Shown piece by piece: positions 47,406-57,159 of a stretch of 64,000 bases of DNA. The position numbers and the translations under genes were made by a program. The stretch's first letter is position 1. Each line of letters starts with the position of its first letter. Origin of the DNA: Flavobacterium succinicans (lineage in GTDB: Bacteria > Bacteroidota > Bacteroidia > Flavobacteriales > Flavobacteriaceae); NCBI RefSeq assembly GCF_001662485.1, contig NZ_JMTM01000065.1, forward strand, positions 62,001-126,000, given 5' to 3'. Below the pieces are notes generated by a model that saw only the letters and a program-made list of their open reading frames with translations, was not told the origin of the DNA and did not search any database.

Positions 47406-48761
47406 TTACTTAATTATATCTTTTACCTCATCAAAATTCAATCCTCCATAATTTCCAGAACTCATTAGCAATAGTGCAGAATTCTCTAAATTTTGATTAA
47501 ACAAAAAAGTCTTGAATTCGCCTGGATTAGTATAAATAATTAAGTCTTCTCTATTGAAAGCTTTGGCTATTTGTTCATACGTCACTTCTTCGAGTTGTTT
47601 AATTTTTACGGCATCCGGAGAATAGAAAACTACGGCAACATCTGCATATTCAAGTGCTCCTTCATATTCTTTTAAGAATTCGGCATTCAGACTACTGTAA
47701 GTGTGCAATTCCAAACAAGCTACTAAAGTGCGATCAGGATATTGTTCTTTTACTGCCTTAGTGGTTGCCGCCACTTTACTTGGTGAATGCGCAAAATCTT
47801 TGTAAGCTACTTTCCCTTTTCCTTCGGCTATTTTCTCTAATCGTTTCGAAGCTCCTTTAAAACTACCAATCGCTTCATAAAAATCAGCTTCATCTACACC
47901 CATATTTTGACAAATCCATTTGGCTCCAGCGAGATTATTCAAATTATGCGCACCAAAAACTTCAATTGGCATAGGACCTTCTGGCGTTTCTAAAAGTGTT
48001 ACGCCATCTTTTACATCATAGTTTGGAGTAGTATACGCCATTTTTCGAATAGGATTCGTAGCTGCTTCGGCCACTCTTTTCACTTCTGAATCATCGGCAT
48101 TATACACTAAAATTCCGCCATTGGTGATTTTGTCAATAAAAATCTCGAATTGATTGACATAATTTTCATAGGTCGGAAACACATTGATATGGTCCCAAGC
48201 AATTCCAGAAATCAAAGCAATATTAGGTTGATATAAGTGAAATTTAGGCCTTCTGTCAATTGGTGAAGACAAATACTCATCCCCTTCCAAAACCATAAAA
48301 TCATTTTCTTCTGTAAGATGAACCATAGTATCAAAGCCTTCCAATTGGGCGCCCACCATATAATCTACTGCTATGTTATGATAGTGCATCACGTGCAAAA
48401 TCATTGAGGTAATAGTAGTTTTTCCGTGCGAACCTCCTATCACAACACGGGTTTTGTTTTTGGATTGTTCGTATAAAAACTCAGGATAAGAATAGATTTT
48501 CAATCCTAATTCTTGCGCTTTTAACAATTCTGGATTATCAGCTTTTGCGTGCATCCCTAGAATTACGGCTTCAATATCAGCAGTGATTTTTTCAGGAAAC
48601 CAACCTAGTTCAGCAGGCAAAATTCCTTTTTTATCCAAACGAGATTTTGAAGGTTCGAAAATAGCATCGTCGCTACCTGTTACTTGATATCCTTTGTTGT
48701 GAAGAGCCAAGGCCAAATTGTGCATGGCACTTCCGCCAATAGCTATAAAATGAGTTTTCAT
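47406..48761 (-). CDS. mpl: UDP-N-acetylmuramate:L-alanyl-gamma-D-glutamyl-meso-diaminopimelate ligase
   Basis: I place the start at 48761 (MKTHFIAIGGSAMHNLA), giving 451 residues; the frame from 48788 adds nine unconserved residues. It is a Mur-ligase: N-terminal Rossmann GGSAMHNLALAL, P-loop GGSHGKTTITSM, a LEGDEYLSSPIDRRPKF metal-site stretch typical of Mpl, and the C-terminal domain with DFAHSPSKVAATTKAV. Mpl joins recycled tripeptide to UDP-MurNAc in peptidoglycan recycling. The phylum also has MurC, which lacks the EYLSSPIDRRPKF stretch, so this is Mpl. Confidence 0.93.
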   Translation of the reverse strand: MKTHFIAIGGSAMHNLALALHNKGYQVTGSDDAIFEPSKSRLDKKGILPAELGWFPEKITADIEAVILGMHAKADNPELLKAQELGLKIYSYPEFLYEQSKNKTRVVIGGSHGKTTITSMILHVMHYHNIAVDYMVGAQLEGFDTMVHLTEENDFMVLEGDEYLSSPIDRRPKFHLYQPNIALISGIAWDHINVFPTYENYVNQFEIFIDKITNGGILVYNADDSEVKRVAEAATNPIRKMAYTTPNYDVKDGVTLLETPEGPMPIEVFGAHNLNNLAGAKWICQNMGVDEADFYEAIGSFKGASKRLEKIAEGKGKVAYKDFAHSPSKVAATTKAVKEQYPDRTLVACLELHTYSSLNAEFLKEYEGALEYADVAVVFYSPDAVKIKQLEEVTYEQIAKAFNREDLIIYTNPGEFKTFLFNQNLENSALLLMSSGNYGGLNFDEVKDIIK

Positions 48762-48806
48762 AGTAAATTCTAGATTTATAGGTTCCAAATTCCAAATGAA
48801 ATTTGA

Positions 48807-49496
48807 TTAATTTTTTTCAAATTGCACTTTTAGTTCTTGCGCTTTCTTGGGGTTATTTAATTTTTTCAAATATAATTGATATAATTTTTGAAAAGTGACT
48901 TTTGAATTGCCAATTTCGTGCGCTTTTTTATATTGAATTTCAGCAGCCGAATAGCGGTCGAAATACTCCTCAATATGTCCACGTGACAAATAACCATCCA
49001 CAGGAGAAATTTTCAATAACTCATTAGAATACTGTATCGCTTTGGATTGACTACCACCAACTATTCCGGGCAATTGCAAATTGAGTTCAATGAGTGCCCA
49101 TCTTGCATCAATGTGTTTAGGTTCGATTGCTATAGCCTTTTCAAAAGACGAACGTATATCCCCAATCATCCCCAAAGCCTTGAATTTATTCACCTCTTTG
49201 GCTTTCATTCCCATAACCCCACCACATTTGTAATGATAATCGGCTTCATTGGGTTTTGCTTTTTTTAATTTATTGTAATAGCCTAGTGCTTTATCCCATT
49301 GCTTTTGTTTTCCAGCGATATCGCCAAGAAATTCGAGAGCCTTCAAATCATTTGGATTTGTTTTCAATACCGACTCAAACAAAGGAACTGCTTGTGCGTA
49401 CTTTCCGGCTTCAAATAACTTTTCGGCAGTTTCGAAATTAGATTGTGAAACCATAAAAAGAGGAAATAGAATAAAAAACAATGCTGATTTTTTCAT
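48807..49496 (-). CDS. Secreted TPR-repeat protein
   Basis: The 229-residue protein has a signal peptide ending MVSQ (about 18) and at least three tetratricopeptide repeats in residues 20-120 (for example AEKLFEAGKYAQAVPLFESVL and ALEFLGDIAGKQKQWDKALGYY), then a further helical repeat near 180-215 (AEIQYKKAHEIGNSK). TPRs bind partner proteins. It is 45 bp upstream of mpl. The partner and role are unknown. Confidence 0.85.
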   Translation of the reverse strand: MKKSALFFILFPLFMVSQSNFETAEKLFEAGKYAQAVPLFESVLKTNPNDLKALEFLGDIAGKQKQWDKALGYYNKLKKAKPNEADYHYKCGGVMGMKAKEVNKFKALGMIGDIRSSFEKAIAIEPKHIDARWALIELNLQLPGIVGGSQSKAIQYSNELLKISPVDGYLSRGHIEEYFDRYSAAEIQYKKAHEIGNSKVTFQKLYQLYLKKLNNPKKAQELKVQFEKN

Positions 49497-49500
49497 TCTT

Positions 49501-49508
49501 CAAAAATA
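49501..49508 (-). promoter_or_regulatory. -7 box directly before the TPR gene, possibly leaderless
   Basis: The minus strand reads TATTTTTG, then AAGA, then ATG. The box matches TAnnTTTG, and the four-base distance to ATG is the same as for rlmB and rarA. No -33 TTTG is visible. Confidence 0.45.
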
Positions 49509-49625
49509 AGAAAATGCAGTAAGTTTCGTTTCACTTTAAATAAAAAATAGTAATTTGTACCAAATACTTTTTGCGACCTTCCAACCTTTTCAATCAAAAA
49601 ACACTCTAGATATAAAAACAAGCTT

Positions 49626-52600
49626 ATGAAAAAAATATGCTATCTACTTTTATTACTATCAAGTACCCTCTTTGCTCAAGATTATGATAAAAACTGGCAA
49701 AAAGTAATTCAATTTGAAAATCAAGGGAAATTGAAATCCGCAAATGCTATTGTAAACAAAATACACAAAAAAGCAATTTCTGATAAAAATGAAGTACAAA
49801 TCATTAAATGCTTTTTTTACGAATCTAAATATTTGCAAGTAGTCGACGAAAATGCACAAAAAAAAATTATTCTCAATTTAAAGAAAGAAATCAATCAAGC
49901 TTCAACACCATCAAAAGCTATTTTGAATTGGATTTATGGGAAATGTTTGAAGACATACAAAAATCAAAATGCTTATTTGATTTACAATAGAACTAATACG
50001 GTTAGTCTTGATGATGATTTTCTTACTTGGACCAGTAAAGACTTCGAAAAAGAAATTGCTTCTTCGATAACAAAAACTTTAGCAGACGAAGCTATTTTAA
50101 AGAAAACTACTTTAAAACAATATGAAGAACTATTTGATTTTGCAGCATCAAAAGAATTCAATAGTGAAACTCTCTTTGAATACCTACTAAAAGAAAACAT
50201 TGAATTTTACAAAGATGAAATTGGCAATTGGATAAATCCAGATAATAAACTTAATCAATTGGAAAAACAATTATTAGGGAAATCCGCTGATTTTGTCCTT
50301 CTTAATTTTGAATTCGTAAAAGACGAAAACATAAAAAAAATACTACGTCTATTTCAAAAACAAGAACTTACTAAGCCAAACACACAAAACCTACTGGATA
50401 GAATGCAATTTTGCAATACTACATTGTTAGATTCAAATGAGTTGTATTTGAAAGCATTGAATGCGTTACAAAAGGATACCAAAGATGTTGTTTTGACTCA
50501 AAAAATTCAATTAGAAAAAGCTATTGAACTTAACAAATACGCCTCTAAAGAGACACATCCAAATTATAAGATACAAGCCATTTCTGTACTTGATAGTATT
50601 ATCAAAGTCAACAATCGTTCTAATGCTCATAAATTAGCCTTACAAAAAAAACAAGAAATCAGTGCAAAATCCCTAACGGTTCAACTCCAAAAATACAACT
50701 ACAATGATGAACACAGAAGAGCCTATATTAATTATAAAAATCTAAATCGCCTTTCGGTCTCTTTTTATAAAATTGACCAAAAAACGGTGCAAGAATTTCA
50801 AAATCCGCCATACAGCAAAGACAGTATAATCGCTGAGATAAAAGAAAAGAAGCCGATTAAAAGTCAAAACTATGAATTAGAAAACAAGAATGATTACTTT
50901 GAATACACAACAGAAATCCTTTTACCACAATTAAAAACGGGTCAATATTTGGTTTACTTTGAGAGCGATGGATATAACGAGAATGGTAAGGCTAGTGCTT
51001 ATGAAACAATTACTATTTCAAATATTGCTGTTTTAGCTTCTCAAAAAAACAACATGGAATACTATCAAGTTTTAGATAGAAAAACGGGAAAACCATTAGA
51101 AGAGGTGACAATAAAATTGCTAAATCAAACCCTAAAAACAGATAAAAAAGGCATAGCTTTTTACACCAAAGAAAAAAACAACTATGATTATGAGTCGATA
51201 GAATTCTCAACCAAAAATGACACCCTATTCACCCAAAAAAGATATTTGTATAACGGCTATGATTATAAACAAATAGAAGATAAAAAACCTATCGGAAAAG
51301 TTGAATTTTACTTAGACAGAGCTATTTATCGTCCTGGTCAAACGGTATATTATAAAGGGATAGCATTCCAAAAAAGCAAAAATGAATCCCAAGTTATACC
51401 CAACACGACATTCCATATCCTTCTAAAAGATGCTAATTACAACACTTTCAAAGAATTTGATACCACTACTAATGAATTTGGTTCTTTTTTTGGAGAATTT
51501 GAACTTCCAAAAACAGGGCTAACGGGAAGTTTTAGCATTGTTGCTAATAAACCAACTACTTACGAGAACGATCTACTTTACATTAAAACAACTGAAGAGC
51601 ACCCGTTTTGGGATAAGGTTGATTTTATAAATTCAAATCTTTCGTTTACAGTAGAAGAATATAAACGTCCAAAATTCGAAGTCTCTTTTGAAGCTTTAAA
51701 GCAGGTATACCAAGTTAATCAAAATGTAACTGTAATCGGAAAAGCAAAAGCTTTTGCTGGAAGCGCCATTTCAGACGCAAAAGTGCAATACGAAGTTACC
51801 AATAAACTCTACGTTTCAGAAAATGATTACTATTACAATCCAAATGGTAAATTCGAAAAAGTTATAGTGGGCGAGACAAAAACCGACGCTTCGGGGAATT
51901 TCAAAATCAATTTTATTGCCAAGCCTTATGGGGATTTTGCAAAAAAAAGATTAGACATAAATGAGTATCATATTTCAGCTACTGTGACTGACATTAATGG
52001 CGAAACACGCAAGAGCAACACAACCGTTAGGGTTGGTTATCACTCTCTAATGCTTTCAGCTTCGGTCCCTCATCGCATTGAAACCAAAGACAAGAACGAA
52101 ATCAAGTTAAACAGCACCAATCTTAACTTGGAATTTCAAGCTACAAAAGGAGAAGTTAAATTGTATTTCGTAAGTCCATTTTCTAAAAAATTCAAAGATA
52201 GAACCTTTCCTATACCTGAAATCACTACTATTTCAGATGAAGAATTTGAAAAACTATTTCCTTATGAAGCAAATGAAAAACCAATAACAAAACCTACGGA
52301 AATAGTAGTCTTCTCCAAAAAAATTGACACTGAAAAAGATAAAAATTTGGTTTTAGATTTCATTTCCAATTATAAATCTGGAAATTATAAAGTAGTATTT
52401 TCAGCCATAGACAACTTTAATAATCCAATAGAAACGAGCGCAACTTTTCAAATCGTTCAAAGTAAAGACAAATTTGATCCAAGCAAATTATTCACTGCAA
52501 AACAAATCAATGCCGACCCCAAAAGAGATGGTTTTGTTGAAGTAAGACTGTCTTCGATTATTCCAGAACTTTTCATTAACACGACAGGGAATTATCAAAG

Positions 52601-55600
52601 CTATCTTTATTTTGAAGACACTTTTCACTTAGAAAATAATGAAACTATAATAAAGATTCCGCTAAAAAAGGAATTTGAAAAAGGAGTCACTTTAGGCTTT
52701 GAAAGTATCTTTGAAAACCAAACGTTTAGCGAACAATTAGAAATTAAGTTAGCAGAAATAAAACCAACATTAGATTTTTCTGTAGAAAGCTTTAGAAACA
52801 AAATTCAACCCGGAAGTACCGAAAATTGGTCTTTTCAATTAAAATCTACTAATACCAGCAAAGAATCCGAAATCTTAGCGGCTATGTATGATAGTTCCTT
52901 GGATCAATTCACTAAAAAAGATTGGTCAAGTTTAAATTTTAACGATTACTATTATAATGCTATAAATCGTAAAACATTTTTAGGATTTGATAAAACCTAC
53001 AGTAGCCTTCAAAATCTAAATCCTTTTTTCAATCGTATCCAACTAGATGAAGAATTTACACATTTAATGTGGTTTGGATTTGACTTTAATGATTCTTATA
53101 CACCACAACAAATAGATTTATATCGAAAACAACTAAATAAAAAAAGCAAAAAACCGCTGAATGCTGTACTAATTTCAGGAATTGTAACAGATGGAAAATT
53201 TCCTTTACCAGGAGTAAACATCTTTATTAAAGGCATAGAAAGAGGTACACAAACGGATTTTGATGGGTACTACCAAATTGAAGCTAGCTTTGGAGAAGAA
53301 CTCACTTTCTCTTATTTGGGATTCGAGACCAAAAAAACAAAAATCAATAATAAAGTCGTCAATGTACAATTAGATTTAGCCAGTGGAACCTTAGAAGAAG
53401 TTGTAGTCACCGGCTACGGAGTCCATAAAAGCAAAGTATCTGCAGGTGCAGTAGCAGTTGTTGAAGAGGACAATACCGTATACAATACCGCTGGAATAGA
53501 AGAAAGATTACAGGGAAAAGTATCAGGAATTCGAATTAGAGGAGCTGCTTCTTTAACAGGAAATCAAAGTACTCCACTAATTATCATCGATGGAGAAAAT
53601 GCTTCTGAAGAAACGCTTAAAAATTTAAATCCATCAGACATTATTTCCATAGATGTTTTAAAAAATGAAAAAGCCACGGCATTATACGGCAGTAAGGGCA
53701 AAAATGGTGTTATTATCGTAATAACCAAAAAATCATTAGAAGCCTTAACACAAGTAAAAGCAAGAAAAAATCTATCAGAGACCGCATTCTTTTTTCCTAA
53801 CCTAAGAACAGATGCCAAAGGCAAAGTGAACTTCAATTTTACTTCACCAGAAGCCTTGACCGCTTGGAAACTTCGTCTATTGGCACACAACAAAGAAGCC
53901 GTTTCGGGTTATTTAGAAAAAAGTGTAATTACCCAAAAAGAACTGATGGTTATACCCAATTTCCCTCGCTTCTTTAGAGAAAAAGATTCGATTGTCATTA
54001 CTGCAAAAGTGAGTAATATGACTAATGAAACCAAAAATGGCATGGCTCTTTTACAGCTTTTTGATGCCACTACTATGCAATCTATTGATGCAAAAACAGC
54101 AAACACTAAAACGGTTAAAAGTTTCAAGACTGCTCCTTTAGGGAACAGCCTTGTGAGTTGGAAAATCTATATTCCTGAAGGGATGCAAGGTATTCAATAT
54201 AAAATCTTGGCAAAAGCAGACAATTTCTCAGATGGAGAAGAAAATATCCTCCCTGTTTTGAGCAATTCAATGCTGGTAACCGAAAGTATTCCTATTTGGG
54301 TACGAGAAAATTCAAAAAAAGAATACAGTTTTGAAAACCTAAAAAACAATCCTTCGACTACTTTACGAAATCATCAATTTGTTTTGGAATATACCTCTAA
54401 CCCTACTTGGCTAGCCATTCAATCCTTGCCGTATTTGATGGAATATGAACACGAATGTGCCGAACAAACTTTTGCACGTTTTTATGCTAATGCCTTGGCT
54501 TCATCAATCATTTCAAGTAACCCAAAAATTGCGACTCTTTTTGAAACATGGAGAAAAAACGGAAAGTTAAATTCTAAACTTGAAGAAAACGAAGAACTCA
54601 AATCGATGATTTTGGCCGAAACACCTTGGTTGAATGATGCTCAAAACGAAGAAGAAAAAAAGAAGCATCTCGCCTTGCTTTTCGATTTAGAAAAAATGAA
54701 GTCCTCACAAGAAACGACATTCAATAAACTAAAGCAAAAACAGACCTCTTCAGGAGGATTTGCTTGGTTTGACGGTGGTACTGAAAGTGAATACATTACC
54801 CGACATATTTTGGCTGGATTAGGACATTTGGCAAAATTGACTAATGAAAAAAGCGACCCAAATAGAATAAATCAAATTGCTAAAACAGGTATTCCTTTCT
54901 TGGATCAAAAATTTTTAGAACAATACAAAATTAGAACTCAAGATTTAAAAACTACTGACAAATTAATTTGGTTGAACCCCAATTTTGATTTGCATTATCT
55001 ATATACCCGTAGTTTTTACTTGAAAAATTATCCCCTTTCAGATACTTTAACAAAAACTACAAAAAGGTATCTTGAAACGGCCAAAACAGATTGGTTGGGC
55101 TACTCATTATATGAAAAAGGATTAGCCGCCTTGGCTTTACACCGATTTGGAGAAAAAGAATCCGCTAAAAAAATTCTAGAAAGTCTAAAAGAAACCGCTT
55201 CCAATAATGAAGATTGGGGCATGTATTGGATTGCCAACAAAGCTGGCTGGTATTGGTACCAAGCACCTATAGAAACTCAGGCACTATTGATTGAAGCCTT
55301 CACAGAAGTTTTAGACGATACAAAATCGGTGGATGCTATGAAAGTTTGGTTACTGAAAAATAAACAAACCAAAAACTGGCCCACTACAAAATCCACCACC
55401 GAAGCTATTTATGCCTTGTTACTACAAGGAAACGATTGGTTGAGTGTTAAAGACAATACCATCTTAAAAATTGGAGACGAAAAAATCCTTACCAAAAAGT
55501 TATCCGAAAACGAAAAAGAAGCCGAAACAGGATATCTCAAACTCAATTGGAAAGCCGATGAAATCAAGAAAGAAATGGCCCACATTACTATACAAAACAA

Positions 55601-56105
55601 ATCGAAAGTTCCAGGATTTGGAGGCGTATATTGGCAATATTTTGAGGACTTAGACAAAATTAAAACTAATTCGGGAACGGTTTTATCTATAGCTAAAGAA
55701 TTATATCTGAAGAAAAATTCGCTTTCAGGAGAAGAATTACAAAAAGTTACCACTAAAAATAGTTTAAAAATTGGCGATTTAGTAACCATCCGATTAATCA
55801 TTTCTTCAAAAGAAGACATGGAATTTGTTCATTTAAAAGATATGCGTGCTGCTTGTTTTGAACCTGTAAATGTACTTTCGGAATACCAATACAAAGGCGA
55901 ACTAAGTTATTATATGAGTACAAAAGATGCTGCTACGCATTTCTTTTTTGACCATATTAACAAAGGTACTTATGTCCTAGAATACGATACTCGAATAAAT
56001 AATCAAGGGGACTTCTCTAACGGAATTACCACTATTGAAAGTATGTATGCACCAGAATTCAACAATCACACGAAAGGGATTCGAATAAACACAAAAGAAC
56101 AATAA
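49626..56105 (+). CDS. Alpha-2-macroglobulin-family protein with inserted SusC-like plug module
   Basis: The 2159-residue protein has a signal peptide (1-17, ending LFAQ), macroglobulin domains including YRPGQTVYYKGIAF (MG2, about 565) and VEEYKRPKFEVSFEA (about 680). At about 1184-1370 there is a carboxypeptidase-regulatory-like domain (PLPGVNIFIKGIERGTQTDFDG), a TonB-box-like LEEVVVTGYG and a plug-like end (ALYGSKGKNGVIIVITKK). A2M sequence resumes at about 1385 (ETAFFFPNLRTDAKGKV). The thioester motif is Cys1611-Ala-Glu-Gln. Bacterial A2Ms trap proteases in the periplasm. No beta-barrel follows the plug. It is the largest gene here and has its own terminator. Confidence 0.92.
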   Translation: MKKICYLLLLLSSTLFAQDYDKNWQKVIQFENQGKLKSANAIVNKIHKKAISDKNEVQIIKCFFYESKYLQVVDENAQKKIILNLKKEINQASTPSKAILNWIYGKCLKTYKNQNAYLIYNRTNTVSLDDDFLTWTSKDFEKEIASSITKTLADEAILKKTTLKQYEELFDFAASKEFNSETLFEYLLKENIEFYKDEIGNWINPDNKLNQLEKQLLGKSADFVLLNFEFVKDENIKKILRLFQKQELTKPNTQNLLDRMQFCNTTLLDSNELYLKALNALQKDTKDVVLTQKIQLEKAIELNKYASKETHPNYKIQAISVLDSIIKVNNRSNAHKLALQKKQEISAKSLTVQLQKYNYNDEHRRAYINYKNLNRLSVSFYKIDQKTVQEFQNPPYSKDSIIAEIKEKKPIKSQNYELENKNDYFEYTTEILLPQLKTGQYLVYFESDGYNENGKASAYETITISNIAVLASQKNNMEYYQVLDRKTGKPLEEVTIKLLNQTLKTDKKGIAFYTKEKNNYDYESIEFSTKNDTLFTQKRYLYNGYDYKQIEDKKPIGKVEFYLDRAIYRPGQTVYYKGIAFQKSKNESQVIPNTTFHILLKDANYNTFKEFDTTTNEFGSFFGEFELPKTGLTGSFSIVANKPTTYENDLLYIKTTEEHPFWDKVDFINSNLSFTVEEYKRPKFEVSFEALKQVYQVNQNVTVIGKAKAFAGSAISDAKVQYEVTNKLYVSENDYYYNPNGKFEKVIVGETKTDASGNFKINFIAKPYGDFAKKRLDINEYHISATVTDINGETRKSNTTVRVGYHSLMLSASVPHRIETKDKNEIKLNSTNLNLEFQATKGEVKLYFVSPFSKKFKDRTFPIPEITTISDEEFEKLFPYEANEKPITKPTEIVVFSKKIDTEKDKNLVLDFISNYKSGNYKVVFSAIDNFNNPIETSATFQIVQSKDKFDPSKLFTAKQINADPKRDGFVEVRLSSIIPELFINTTGNYQSYLYFEDTFHLENNETIIKIPLKKEFEKGVTLGFESIFENQTFSEQLEIKLAEIKPTLDFSVESFRNKIQPGSTENWSFQLKSTNTSKESEILAAMYDSSLDQFTKKDWSSLNFNDYYYNAINRKTFLGFDKTYSSLQNLNPFFNRIQLDEEFTHLMWFGFDFNDSYTPQQIDLYRKQLNKKSKKPLNAVLISGIVTDGKFPLPGVNIFIKGIERGTQTDFDGYYQIEASFGEELTFSYLGFETKKTKINNKVVNVQLDLASGTLEEVVVTGYGVHKSKVSAGAVAVVEEDNTVYNTAGIEERLQGKVSGIRIRGAASLTGNQSTPLIIIDGENASEETLKNLNPSDIISIDVLKNEKATALYGSKGKNGVIIVITKKSLEALTQVKARKNLSETAFFFPNLRTDAKGKVNFNFTSPEALTAWKLRLLAHNKEAVSGYLEKSVITQKELMVIPNFPRFFREKDSIVITAKVSNMTNETKNGMALLQLFDATTMQSIDAKTANTKTVKSFKTAPLGNSLVSWKIYIPEGMQGIQYKILAKADNFSDGEENILPVLSNSMLVTESIPIWVRENSKKEYSFENLKNNPSTTLRNHQFVLEYTSNPTWLAIQSLPYLMEYEHECAEQTFARFYANALASSIISSNPKIATLFETWRKNGKLNSKLEENEELKSMILAETPWLNDAQNEEEKKKHLALLFDLEKMKSSQETTFNKLKQKQTSSGGFAWFDGGTESEYITRHILAGLGHLAKLTNEKSDPNRINQIAKTGIPFLDQKFLEQYKIRTQDLKTTDKLIWLNPNFDLHYLYTRSFYLKNYPLSDTLTKTTKRYLETAKTDWLGYSLYEKGLAALALHRFGEKESAKKILESLKETASNNEDWGMYWIANKAGWYWYQAPIETQALLIEAFTEVLDDTKSVDAMKVWLLKNKQTKNWPTTKSTTEAIYALLLQGNDWLSVKDNTILKIGDEKILTKKLSENEKEAETGYLKLNWKADEIKKEMAHITIQNKSKVPGFGGVYWQYFEDLDKIKTNSGTVLSIAKELYLKKNSLSGEELQKVTTKNSLKIGDLVTIRLIISSKEDMEFVHLKDMRAACFEPVNVLSEYQYKGELSYYMSTKDAATHFFFDHINKGTYVLEYDTRINNQGDFSNGITTIESMYAPEFNNHTKGIRINTKEQ

Positions 56106-56123
56106 AACTACGTCTTAACAACA

Positions 56124-56149
56124 AAGGTCTCAAAATGAGGCCTTTTTTT
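56124..56149 (+). terminator. Terminator of the A2M gene
   Basis: AAGGTCTCA pairs with TGAGGCCTT (one T-G pair) around three A, and a seven-T run follows. It lies 18 bp after the stop. Confidence 0.8.
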
Positions 56150-56338
56150 ATATATAAATAATACTAAAATCACATTCCCCTAACACTACCATCTTATTTT
56201 CGTAAAAACTTTATATGAAATCGATAACAACCAAAAGTTTGCCTAAGCAAACACCGAAGAGAAGCAAGTCGACCCGAGTGAAGCGAATTGGCGAAGCATA
56301 CCATATGTGTCCTTTAAAAAATATAATTCACACATATG
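56150..56338. repeat. Intergenic region with inverted repeats before the LpxH-like gene
   Basis: Two features are seen. GTTTGC-CTAA-GCAAAC near 56238-56253 is a perfect small hairpin, followed by a GC-rich stretch (CGACCCGAGTGAAGCGAATTGG) unlike the surroundings. Then CATATGTGT at 56302-56310 and ACACATATG at 56330-56338 form a 9-bp inverted repeat whose right arm includes the start codon of the next gene. The role is unknown. Confidence 0.5.
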
Positions 56339-57151
56339 AAAAGTAAACGAAAAATTCCTCTAGTCGTAATTAGTGATGTGCATTTGGGCACGTATGGTTG
56401 CCAAGCCAAAGAATTACTGCAATACCTCAAATCCATTCAACCGCAAATCTTAATTCTCAATGGCGACATTATCGATATGTGGAATTTCAGTAAAAGTTAC
56501 TTTCCTGTTGCCCACATGAATGTTTTGAGACAAATCATAAAACTCTCCAATTTAGGCACAAGAGTCATCTACATTACCGGAAATCACGATGAAGCCCTTC
56601 GTAAATATTCAGATTTTGCTTTAGGAAATTTTGAGTTGGTCGACAAATTGATTTTAGAAATCGATGGAAAAAAAACCTGGTTCTTTCACGGCGATGTATT
56701 TGATTCTTCCACCAGAGGCTACGCCAAAATTCTCGCAAAATTGGGTGGCAAAGGCTATGATTTACTGATTCTAATCAACAGTTGTATCAATTGGTTTCGC
56801 GAATTGTTCGGCAAAGAAAAAAGAAGTTACTCCAAAACCATCAAAGACAGTGTAAAAAAAGCCGTCGCTTTTATCAGTAATTTCGAAACCACAGCCGCCG
56901 AAATCGCCATAGAAAAAGGCTACAGCTTCGTGGTTTGTGGCCATATCCATAAACCTCAAATGAAAACCATCGAAAATGAGCACGGACAAGTCACTTATCT
57001 CAACAGTGGTGATTGGGTCGAGAATTTAACCGCTTTGGAATACAAAAAAGGAAAATGGAGTATTTACCAATATCGTAAAGAACATTACAAAGATGCCGAC
57101 ACCTCCGAAGAAAAAATCAAGAACGACATTGTGGTCAAAATTTTATCCTAA
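56336..57151 (+). CDS. UDP-2,3-diacylglucosamine diphosphatase-like metallophosphoesterase
   Basis: The 271-residue protein has the calcineurin-like metal motifs: VISDVHLGTYG (D-x-H), NGDIIDMWNFSKS (GD-x-xD), ITGNHDEALR (GNHD), a His in WFFHGDVFD and VCGHIHKPQMKT (GH-x-H). This set with DMWNFSKS is typical of LpxH/LpxH2-type enzymes, which release lipid X for lipid A synthesis. The start ATG is in an inverted repeat. It is 8 bp upstream of a glycosyltransferase gene, so a glycolipid role is likely. Confidence 0.85.
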   Translation: MKSKRKIPLVVISDVHLGTYGCQAKELLQYLKSIQPQILILNGDIIDMWNFSKSYFPVAHMNVLRQIIKLSNLGTRVIYITGNHDEALRKYSDFALGNFELVDKLILEIDGKKTWFFHGDVFDSSTRGYAKILAKLGGKGYDLLILINSCINWFRELFGKEKRSYSKTIKDSVKKAVAFISNFETTAAEIAIEKGYSFVVCGHIHKPQMKTIENEHGQVTYLNSGDWVENLTALEYKKGKWSIYQYRKEHYKDADTSEEKIKNDIVVKILS

Positions 57152-57159
57152 TCCATAAA

